NCBI GenBank assembly: GCA_015680685.1
Contig: MNCI01000952.1
Coordinates: forward strand, 267,283 to 305,971
Reading direction: 5' to 3'
Source: Gnetum montanum
Lineage: Eukaryota > Streptophyta > Gnetopsida > Gnetales > Gnetaceae
DNA: 38,689 nt
Numbering within the stretch: the stretch's first letter is position 1; every line of letters starts with the position of its first letter. The notes below the pieces were generated by a model. The model was not told where the DNA came from and did not search any database. It was given only the letters and a program-made list of their open reading frames with translations. Shown here piece after piece: positions 23,019 through 31,884 of this stretch. Both the position numbers and the translations under genes were made by a program.

Positions 23019-24410
23019 CAACACAAAATTAATAAATGCTTTCCGTTTCTTTAATTTTTCAACTTTTTGTTTTCTAGTTTTTCACCTTTTAATTTATTGT
23101 TTTATCTTTTTGTCTTTTTATCATTTTATGAGTAATCTCATCTATGAATAAAACACTCATGTGACTCGTTGGTTGAGGTGTTGTTCTATGCTATCAAGTC
23201 TCAGGTGATTAATTATTTGGATAGCAAGTCCATCACATCCACCCACCCATTCTATTAATAAGAGGTTCTACTCTGGGTACAATGATATTCTTGACATCAT
23301 TAAAACTTAAAGTAATTTTGTGCTCATTATACCCAGAGCAAAGAAGGATGGACCAAGAGGGAATGACCAAGGTGTGACATCAAGGGGACTTGTGGATTCT
23401 CTTTGGTGACATCTGTAGGAGTTATCATGCAGCTTAGTTGTACTAAGATCCTTGTAGATCTAATGAAAAATGGGAGTAAGAGTAATCAAAAGGCACTCAA
23501 TCATGGAAACTCAATGCTATTCTAGAGGGGTTCCACTAGAAAGATATGCACCCATGCTTGAAGTTAGGCGGTTTCTCTGGCTTAATCATTCATTCAAAAA
23601 AATGAGAAAAAGAAAAAAAAAGGGGGGGGATGAACCACACAAGAAAGAAAAACTTGTGTGTGTGTGTGTGCCGTAGATTCCAAATCACTCCTCCCTTAGA
23701 CAAAATGCCAAGTGATCGTGGTGCTCTTATGGTTGTCCATCATTGGATGAAACAATGTGATGTCACTGATCGGAGGAATGGACTTGATCTTGATTTTGGA
23801 GTGACAGGCTAATGACACACTAATCATGCCTTACATGCAGGATTCATTGTGCCCTAGGTCAGTTACGTCATTTCCCAATCTCTACAATTCGTCTCATCTT
23901 GTTGTTCATGAATTTTTTACTTGTGTCTTATGTAGCATTGAATTCATACCTCAACACAATGGTATCTACATGTGTGTGTTTTGTGGAACTGGCGCAGATT
24001 ACATTTAACCCTTCTAGTGCCTATAGACATTTTTAGGTGTGCTTAGACAAGGGCATTATAGGTTGGAACGTGCTTTGGGGAGGATCCACTTGCGTGACTT
24101 TTGTAATTTGTACTTGTTGCACACCACAACATCATTTTATACCCTCTGAGTACTTCATTTCCAAATCTATTCTTTCCTTTGTCATAATTTTATCAAAAAT
24201 TCCTCAAAACCATTACGTGTCCTTTGATGTGTCACCTAAACAAATTAGGTTTAACATTAAACTTTTAGGGAAACTTCCTTAAAAAAATTTCTAACTCTAA
24301 AATCACACTAAGCAAAGAATTCAACATTTATGAAAGGTAATAAGTAAGGTATGAAATAATTAAACTTCTTTCAATAACCTTACTAACAGTTGATCTTTGT
24401 GTGATTGTAG
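23019..24410 (+). other. Non-coding block of element B shared with element A
   Basis: Shares ordered motifs with the reverse complement of 3121-4260: ATTAATAAGAGGTTCT (23254), AAGGGGACTTGTGGATTCT (23381), CATGCTTGAAGTTAGGC (23553), GATGAAACAATGTGATGTC (23747) and ACAAGGGCATTA (24047). In A this block lies after integrase; here it directly follows gag, so pol was deleted between them. Small open frames here (such as 23826-24008) have no recognisable domain. A (TG)n run is at about 23655-23670, next to a poly-A/G run (23598-23628). Confidence 0.65.
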
Positions 24411-24840
24411 ATGGCCCTTAAAAGAGGATAATAAGAAGGACCTTCTCAAGGTGCAACTAAAAGTCCATGGGGAGGCAGAGGCCAAGGACCTCATGAAGAA
24501 CATGCAGAGTAGAAGGCATAATCATTCAACATCCATCAGGGAACTCTTGTTACTACACAATCTAGCCAAGCAAAAGTTGGGGAGGTCAGCGCCCATGCCT
24601 ATGAAGAGGAATAGCAGCTATTTGTGACATGGCATGACAAGGCCAATCAAGTGTTTCTGCAGCTACCGTGTCCATGGGAAGTGCCGACTCCATCAAACAT
24701 TGGAACATCAGCATGGATGGCTCATAATCCTCAGATAGAAGAGAAGAAATGTTAGGCACTTCTTCAACAATATCAATCTAAAAAGCTTGAAGCACAAAAC
24801 AAAGGAAAGGCACCCATGGAGGAGCCACCACCACTAAGAA
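24411..24840 (+). pseudogene. Mini-ORF3 of element B (N- and C-terminal ends only)
   Basis: Starts at ATG 24411 (MALKRG) directly after TGTGATTGTAG. The first about 60 codons (EGPSQGATKSPWGGRGQG, SFNIHQGTLVTTQSSQAKVG) align with the N-terminus of ORF3 in A (SFSIHQKNPTIEQSSQEKVD). The next part (QVFLQLPCPWEVPTPSNIG) aligns with the C-terminal region of ORF3 in C (ELFPTLPCPWDVPILAHI). The central several hundred codons are missing, and the frame continues through the join. Several in-frame stops are present. It may have kept a terminal function or simply be passive residue. Confidence 0.6.
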
Positions 24841-25003
24841 GCACATGAGTTCCAACAAAGTTTTGTAATTCTGTGTTTGTGTCCCAATTTTTTTATTTTT
24901 TTTGTTCAATCCCACACTGTGACATGAACAAATTTTTAGTCGATCAATAATCCCATACCTATCCACTATGTAATCAATTGAGTTTGTTCCTCACTTTCTT
25001 TAA

Positions 25004-25037
25004 CTCAAGGACGAGTTGTTATTCAGTCGTGAGGGTA
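25004..25037 (+). promoter_or_regulatory. Pre-LTR motif and polypurine tract of element B
   Basis: CTCAAGGACGAGTT (25004-25017) is followed by CAGTCGTGAGGGTA and then the LTR start TGATGAATC. The purine run GAGGG is short. The same layout occurs in elements A and C. Confidence 0.7.
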
Positions 25038-26069
25038 TGATGAATCATGGTTTGTCAGGTGCTGATATTGAACCCTTAATATCATACCCTTGTTAACCAG
25101 GTGCTGATATTGGACCCTTGATATCATACCCCTATTATCAGATCCCTGATATTTGATGACTCCTGATATTGGACCCCTGTTATCGAACACCTGATATTGG
25201 ACCCTAGTCAACTAGGCTACGTCGACAAGGCCCCGTTGACATGGCCGCATTTACGGAGCCCCATCGACGCATCTGTCCATGTGTTAACACGGCCTCATTA
25301 ACATAGGGTCTGTCTCTAGCTATAAATAAGCACACATTCATTGCATTTAGGCATCTTTTGAGTTAATTGTAGTGAAGTTCTTGCAGTTTTTTTATGTAGG
25401 AGTTAGATTACTTTCCCAAGTGCATGCATGTAGTGTGATGCTTGTAATTGTACGAAACCTTTATTCGAGTGTGACATACTTGGACACGTACATGCTTAGT
25501 AATAAAGATCGAGATTACTCCATCATTACAGCATTCACTTAGTTTTAATTATTTAATTGTTATTGTTATTTATTATTTTCTCAATTAATATTTCTTTACC
25601 ATCAATTACTATTCCTTTTGTTAAATGCGGAATGAGTACGACTTAATCACGAACATTGAAGTGTAACTACTTGGTAACTCAATAGCGTATTTAGGAGCGC
25701 TCAAGTAATATATGCTTGGTAAGCCCAGAAGTAGTGCACGAGGTCCAAGATGTATACAGATAATTAAGGATGGATGCTCATCGCACTTAGGCTAGCTTAG
25801 ATTCTCTTCTCCCACTCCCTATTAGCTAAAACAAAGTTATTTTCCATTGCCTCTAGAAGTAGCACTAGTTTAGGCCCACACCATACACCCCACTCTGGAC
25901 TAAACCATACATGACAAAGCAAATACTAGTCTAGATGGGAAGACAATGAACTGCGATCAACATGTAATGATCTAGATGCCACAACTAGCCCGTCCACGAA
26001 GTTCGACCGGATCGTGCGTGAATGCTTGTATTCGTATGGTTGAGTGTAGGGGTACCTCACCACTCATCA
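25038..26069 (+). repeat. 3' LTR of element B
   Basis: 1032 bp, TGATGAATC...CACTCATCA, collinear with the 5' LTR. By eye the two differ at many sites, mostly transitions, plus a few indels, so the insertion is old. An AATAAA polyadenylation-type signal lies at about 25500. TATA box CTATAAATAAG at about 25319. Confidence 0.9.
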
Positions 26070-26164
26070 ATGATTATGCTAGTTTGGAGATGCCTAATCA
26101 AGATGCTATTAAAGATAATAAAGAATTATTGAATGCTACAAGATTAACATAAGTTATTTGTGCC

Positions 26165-27036
26165 TAATGAATCGTGGTTTGTCAAGTGTTGATATTGGAC
26201 CCTTGATATTAGACCCTTAATATCGAACCCCTGATATCAAACCCTTGATATTAGCTACGCAATATCGCGGCCCCACTAGCGATATCGGATACATGATATC
26301 GTGGTTCCTGTGTGAGCCTATAAATACACAATTGGGCACATAGGAAAGTCATAGGAAAATTTAGTATAGGATCTTTTTGTCAGTTTCAATTCCTCTCAAC
26401 CCCTTCCTTAGTGCATGTTTGTAGTGTGATGATTGTAATTGTACGAAACCTTTATTCAAGTGTGACATACTTAGACATGCACATGACTGACAATAAAGAT
26501 CAAGATTACTTCATCATTGCAGCATTCACTTAGTTTTAACTATTATTTATTACTTTCGTACTTAATATCTCTTTACCTTCCTCTCCTATCCCTGTTATCA
26601 AATCCAGAATGAGTGTGACTTAATCATAAGCATTTAAGTGTGACTACTTGGTATCCCAGTAGCGTACCTAGGACATGTGCTTGGTAATCCCAACAATAGT
26701 ACATGAGGTTCAAGATGTGTACGAATGATTAAGGGATGGATGCTCATTGCACTTAGGCTAGCATAGACTCTCTTCATCCTTTCCCTCTTAGCTTAATCAA
26801 AGTTATTTTCCATTGCCTCTAGGAGTAGCACTAGTATAGGAAACACATCATACACCTCACTCTGGACTAAACCATATGTGACAAAGCAAATACTAGTCTA
26901 GCTGGGAAGACAGTGAACTGTGATCAACGAGTAACTATCTAGATATCACAACTAGTCTGTCTGCAGAGTTTGACCGGATCGTACGTGAACGCTCATATTC
27001 GTATGATTGAGTGTAGGGGTACCTCCCCACTCATCA
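26165..27036 (+). repeat. Forward LTR of the inverted unit
   Basis: 872 bp, starting TAATGAATC (TG start mutated to TA) and ending CCCCACTCATCA. U3 has GATATT/GATATC repeats (26190-26305) and a TATA box (CCTATAAATAC, about 26319). It lacks the GTTGACG-type array present in element B. Confidence 0.85.
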
Positions 27037-27037
27037 T

Positions 27038-27055
27038 TGGTGCCATTGCTGGGAA
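27038..27055 (+). promoter_or_regulatory. Primer binding site of the inverted unit
   Basis: TGGTGCCATTGCTGGGAA follows the forward LTR. It matches the tRNA-Asp-type site TGGCGCCGTTGCCGGGGA with transitions only. Confidence 0.8.
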
Positions 27056-27169
27056 TGGTGCTAGTTATTTAGATTAGTTACATCATTCAAGATCGCTGTA
27101 ACAAAGCCTTGACAATATACCTTTTAGAAAGAAAGTAATTGCAAATAAGTCACACACAAATTCACAAAA

Positions 27170-27560
27170 ATGTCTCTCTCACAAGACTATAATAATGCAA
27201 CAACTAGTAAGAAAATTCATTGGAGAACCAATGAATTATATGATGATGAAGATGAAGTTTGGAGTACTCAATCTTATGCAGGGGTCTCCTATGTACATAA
27301 ACAAATACAACATCATCCCAACTCACAAATTCATAACATACCTAGTGACGATGAACCCTTGCTAGCCACTAAGAGCCTAATGCATATACAAGATGCTACT
27401 CGAATATCCTACAGGCATCGTAAGGAAAGCCGTCTACCCAGGCTTAACTTAAACAACTTTCCAAATTTTTAGGAGGCTATGATTTAGATCTGCAACATCA
27501 TTTACAAGCCTTCCATGATGCCTGTGTATGGAACAATATTGATAATGGGTGGCAAAAGCT
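27170..27560 (+). pseudogene. Truncated gag of the inverted unit
   Basis: ATG 27170, MSLSQDYNNATTSKKIHWRT, aligned with the gag start of element B but lacking about 280 bases of the following low-complexity part. It reads on through SRLPRLNLNNFPNF and, after a stop at 27470-27472, matches element B up to GATAATGGGTGGCAAAAG (27541-27558), just before the capsid core. The sequence then leaves gag at the junction to the reversed LTR. Confidence 0.8.
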
Positions 27561-27575
27561 AAGTGAATGCTACAA

Positions 27576-28433
27576 TGATGACTGGCCAGGTACCCCTACA
27601 CTCAACCATACGAATATGAGCATTCATGCACAATTCAGTTGAACTCTGCAAACAGACTAGTTGTGATATCTAGATAGTTACTTGTTAATCGCAGTTCACT
27701 GTCTTCCCACCTAGACTAGTATTTGCTTTGTCACATATGGTTTAGTCCAGAGTAAGCTGTATGATGTGTTTCCTATACTAGTGCTACTCCTAGAGGTAAT
27801 GGAAAGTAACTTTGATTAAGCTAAGAGGGAAAGGATGAAGAGAGTCTATCCTAGCCTAAGTGCAATGAGCATCCATCCCTTAATCATTTGTACACATCTT
27901 GAACCTCATGTACTATTGTTGGGATTACCAAGCACATGTCCTAGGTACGCTACTGGGATACCAAGTAGTCACACTTAAATGCTTATGATTAAGTCATACT
28001 CATTCAGTGTTTGATAACAGGGATAGGAGAGGAAGGTAAAGAGATATTAAGTAAGAAAGTAATAAATAATAGTTAAAACTAAGTGAATGCTACAATGATG
28101 AACTAATCTCAATCTTTATTGTCGGTCATGTGCATGTCCAAGTATGTCACACTCGAATAAAGGTTTCGTACAATTACAATCATCACACTACAGACATGCA
28201 CTAAGGAAAGGGTTGAGAGGAATTGAAAGTGACAAAAAGATCCTATACTAACTTTTCCTATGACTTTCCTATGTGCCCAATTGTGTATTTATAGGCTCAC
28301 ACGGGAACCACAATATCGCGTATCCGATATCGCTAGTGAGGTCGTGATATCGTGTACCCGATATCGAGGGTCCGATATTGAGGATTTGATATCAAGGGTC
28401 TGATATCAACACTTGACAAACCACGATTCATCA
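27576..28433 (-). repeat. Reversed LTR of the inverted unit
   Basis: 858 bp, complement of the forward LTR with high identity by eye. It begins at its U5 end (TGATGACTGGCCAGG, where the complete LTR has TGATGAGTGGCGAGG) and finishes at its U3 end (CCACGATTCATCA). No primer site lies next to its U5 end, unlike an ordinary 5' LTR. Confidence 0.85.
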
Positions 28434-29399
28434 GTGCCAATCTAGAATTTCTATGATTTGATATTTGGAAAATGCTAGTATCTTAAAACTATCTAACATC
28501 AATCAAAATTTCCATATGGCCATGAATGAAAGCATAATTTCAAGTTGTTAATTAGGATGTAGAAATAGCAATCTACAAAGAAGTTAAGTACTGGTTAGAA
28601 TCCAAAAGGAAATGCATTCCTAAGGATCATGAGCTCATAAAAGTGGCAGCATATTTATACATTGAATCAATGATCCATTACATTACATTCAAAAGTATCC
28701 AAAAGCAAAAAGAAGAAGATATTAATGTAGCACTAAAGAAACATTCCTAGATGAAGAAGAAGAAAGATGAATGGGAGATTGTAATGCACGTCCAAGTTAA
28801 CAAACATGAAAAAATTTAAGAAATTTCTTGACACATTAAAGACTATAAAGGGAAAAATGTATCCAAATTAGTAATACTAGATCAAATAGTAGGAAATTCA
28901 TTTGAGGATTTATAAAATGCTATCAAGGAAGTTGACCTTCAATATTAAAAAATGAACAAGGAATTAAAGGACAAGTACTCTAATGCTAAGGTAGAAATTA
29001 AAGCCCTTCATAGTACAAATCAAGAATTGGTGAAGAATAACAATACTTTGCATGTTAACATCAAAGAGGCCAAGGACTTTATGTGTGTAGCTAAAGTAAT
29101 TGCATAAGAGTTCATAGAAAAATTAATTAGTAAATAAAGTGAAGTGATGTAGTTGCAAGGAGAATTAAAGAAGATAATGAAGGAAAACACTAAGGTGTCA
29201 AGTTACACAACCAAAGCCTATATTGCAATTAATTGGTCTTGCCTTCATAATTGATGTTAATTTTCATAAATTATTAAAGATATCTAGAAGTACTAATAGA
29301 TTAAGATATCAACACAAGTGGAGATAGAACAAAGCAGCAACATTGTATAACAATAACAAACATAATAGCTAGAATTACTAATAGTGCCTTTAGAAACAC

Positions 29400-29662
29400 A
29401 ATTTAGTAGCTTAGATGATTTAGACATGTGCAAAGAAGATTGGACAATGAGATTATCAACAAAGGTTGCTACATCACTGTTCCAAGAAAGCCACTAAAAG
29501 GAAGGTCAAAGAATACATAGGAAAAAACAATCAAAGATGATTTAAAGAAACTACAAATAAATAAAGATCTAGCTCTTCATAAAGGTGAATGGCAAAAAGG
29601 AACTCCTAAAGTTGACTCTATTTTTTTGGGATAAGGCTAGGATGATGATGATGATGATGATG
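29400..29662 (+). mobile_element. RTE-type LINE, 3' end only
   Basis: Translation from about 29422 reads RHVQRRLDNEII, then VPRKPLKGRSKNT, a stop, EKTIKDDLKKLQINKDLALH and PKVDSIFLG, followed by GGATAAGGCTAG and (GAT)7 at 29641-29661. This is the C-terminal end of an RTE-like reverse-transcriptase ORF with its simple-repeat tail. The element is heavily 5' truncated, as is common for LINE insertions. One in-frame stop is visible. Confidence 0.75.
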
Positions 29663-31258
29663 CTTTGAGTAACAAAAACTAAAGAAAAATAAGTCATTGT
29701 AAACAAAGGTTTTTATATAAAATAGATGGATGAAGATCTAGTTATTCTTAATATTACTACTCCCTCAAGGTTGTAATGTTCTATATTCCAAATATTTAGT
29801 AATGAAAGGACTATGGTTCAAACATTTATCTATGGTTCATTTGCCATATTCATTAACAAAATCATGAATGAATGGAAGTTTACTTATGTGTGTGTGTTAC
29901 TTTGTGATTGGCAATCATAAGGATAAGTATATACTTGTAATTTATAACATTGATGAAATTATTGATGAAAAGCTAAAAGAATCTTATGAAGCTAATGCTT
30001 ATAGAAGAATGTTAGACTTTAAGTAAGTTTTGCAAAATCATTAGTTTTGTAACTTTGTATGTTATTTTGTAACTATTCATAATGTCATAATTGTTAATCA
30101 TGAAACATCATAACCCTCCTTATGGAATAAATAAACAAGCATTATTTAAGTTACAAAAGTATGTGTAGAAGAATAAAAAAAATGCAAGTGATTGATAATT
30201 CAATGAGAAAGAAGAAAAAGAAGAAGTGCAAGCTAATGAATTACCAAGCATCATAAGAAGTAAGATACGATAGCCAACAATTATAGCTTACAATGAACTT
30301 CATAATTAAACAGTTGAAGGAGTCATCAAGCATTCTTTACTAGAGAAGTAAAGGTGTCAATTAAGACTCTGAAGTAATTAGGATTTAGTTTCCTTAAAAG
30401 GAAGAGAAGATCTAAGTTACTAAGCATAAGCCTGATCTAGTTTGTTAAATAAGAAGAGAAGATCACCTAGAAGGCTTGATTGATGTAAAGAAGAAAGCTA
30501 CAAAGAAGAGTAGCTAAGTTGTACATAAAGATAATATGTAAGTTTGCTAGGGATGATTATATTCTCGATTATAAAACTAATAATCAATGTTGTAAATTGT
30601 AATCTATGAAATTCATAAATATTCTTAAGTTATGAGAATTGTCATAAAGAAAATAAGTTGAATAATTATGGAGCTAAGTTCCTAACCACAATATCCTTGG
30701 GTACATTCGAGTTGTCAAATGATATAAAACTAAAACTCTCATGAGGTGTAAAAGTAAAAATTACTTTTCCAATTTTATCTTCTCCAATTTCTTTATTTCC
30801 ATTTGATCATTCTCATCATTGACATTAATTTGATTTTTTATATCTTTAGCTTCAAAATGGTTGTTTTCTTTCCTTAATTTTAGTACATTTTTTCTTTTCA
30901 TAAATATCTTTTTTATTTAGTAGGAAAATACAAATAGTAAAACTTCACCTTAGAAAAAACAAGTGTCTAAACATTTCCCAATAATTACTCTTTTATACAT
31001 CATAGTACCTTTGATGATAAACATAGTATCGTTTGTGTAGTGATAGTGGTTTGCCAAGCATATGTTCTATTCATATTCCTACCCTTCTTAAGGAAGTATT
31101 TTTGCTACATTATATTCATAAATAATATGAGAAACTATGGTAATAATGACTTGCAAAATACCTTGATATCCTCACAAAAAAATACTATATTGTAAAAACC
31201 TTAAGCTTACTTGTTCACTTTGGCAGTAAAGTTGTAGTTATGTAAATGTAAAGGTTTA
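29663..31258. other. AT-rich DNA between two LINE tails, nothing recognised
   Basis: No open frame of note, LTR or RNA gene was identified. The sequence is A-rich, with short direct repeats such as GAAGAGAAGATC (near 30402 and 30455). Confidence 0.4.
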
Positions 31259-31490
31259 TCATCATCATGATCATTGTCTTAGTCTTGTCCTAACAAAATG
31301 GAGTTGACTACATAAATTTTCTTTCTCCCTTTTTGTCTATGAAGAGTTATACCCTTGCCTATTTATAATTTATTTAAATTATCTTCAATCATTTTTCCTA
31401 TATGTTTGTTGGTCTTCTTTTTAATGGCTTTTTTAGAAAAATGATGTGGTAATATTTTCTAATAGGCTCTGTATCTTTACACATTCCTAA
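31259..31490 (-). mobile_element. RTE-type LINE, 3' end, reversed
   Basis: The minus-strand translation contains KKKTNKHIGKMIEDNLNKL, a stop, IGKGITLHRQKGRKKIYVVN and SILLGQD, followed by a GAT-rich tail (31259-31275). It aligns with the LINE end at 29400-29662 (SIFLG, DDLKKLQINK) but is more degraded. The two lie about 1.6 kb apart in opposite orientation. Confidence 0.65.
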
Positions 31491-31884
31491 ACTATATAAG
31501 ACATCATTCTTGTAGCTTAATTGAAAGAAAAGCCACTCTAAGCATTTTTCTAATGATTGTACCATCTATATCTTGCATATTTTTTCTTTGCAAGATGTTT
31601 GGAATTGTAATAAATTCATCATCAGTTGTAATTTATTTCTCAATGTTAAGAAAGAGAATAAATAACATTACAATTAACATTTTTCTAATGTTTGTATTGT
31701 GTAATTTATCATTTTTTGTAACATTCAATATCTATCTAAGCATTTGCATTTTTACCGCATTGAATTGTTATTCATGCCTTTTTTCTAGGCTTGATTTTTG
31801 TCTTGTAAAATTATTCATTTAGTTTTATTAGAATTCCATGACATAAAACACCACTAACTTATTCCCATTTTGACTATTCTACTT
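31491..31884. other. AT-rich flank of element C, nothing recognised
   Basis: The 89-codon open frame at 31553-31822 is rich in Phe/Ile/Leu/Cys because the DNA is T-rich. It has no start context or domain to support it. Confidence 0.4.

Larger units (their letters stand above)
19563..26074 (+). mobile_element. Element B: full-length gypsy element with gag and mini-ORF3, no pol
   Basis: Two direct LTRs (19568-20589 and 25038-26069), each starting TGATGAATC and ending CACTCATCA, are flanked by the 5-bp duplication ATGAT (19563-19567 and 26070-26074). Inside are a tRNA-Asp-type primer site, a long gag (20722-23018), a 1.4-kb non-coding block shared with element A, a short ORF3 remnant (24411-24840) and a polypurine tract. 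No protease, RT, RNase H or integrase is present, so it would depend on proteins from a related autonomous element such as A or C. The layout resembles the gag-only (TR-GAG) non-autonomous class. Confidence 0.9.
26160..28438. mobile_element. Inverted-LTR unit: LTR(+), gag fragment, LTR(-)
   Basis: A forward gypsy LTR (26165-27036) and a reversed LTR of the same subfamily (27576-28433) enclose a 539-bp core with primer site and gag start. The outside is flanked by a perfect 5-bp duplication GTGCC (26160-26164 and 28434-28438). Both outer ends are U3 ends. The target duplication implies that the whole inverted structure was inserted as one piece by integrase. No polypurine tract or pol is present. 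Transcription from either LTR would read into the antisense of the other and give a hairpin RNA with a stem of about 860 bp. Confidence 0.85.
19240..29250 (+). pseudogene. Decayed reading frame of unknown function in three pieces
   Basis: Pieces: about 19240-19567, 26075-26164 and 28439-29250. Removing elements B and the inverted-LTR unit, with one target copy each, leaves a single frame that continues through both joins (...NNIYEDD / YASLEMPN... and ...VICA / NLEF...). Stops are frequent, and most are TAA, TAG or TGA where CAA, CAG or CGA would be expected, which fits cytosine deamination. The protein is Lys/Glu-rich and heptad-like (KEVKYWLESKRKCIPKDHEL, KMNKELKDKYSNAKVEIKAL), suggesting coiled coil. 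I do not recognise the family. It could be a retroelement gag or ORF3 relative rather than a host gene. Confidence 0.45.

Noticed and set aside
23656-23676. (TG)n run as a functional element
   Set aside because: A short simple repeat beside a homopolymer run, with nothing to suggest more than slippage.
25023-25211. Minus-strand frame with repeated peptide units
   Set aside because: The repeats come from the GATATC-type U3 array of the LTR, not from a protein.
31553-31822. 89-codon hydrophobic open frame that could suggest a membrane protein
   Set aside because: T-rich DNA yields Phe/Leu/Ile by chance. There is no regulatory context and no recognisable family.
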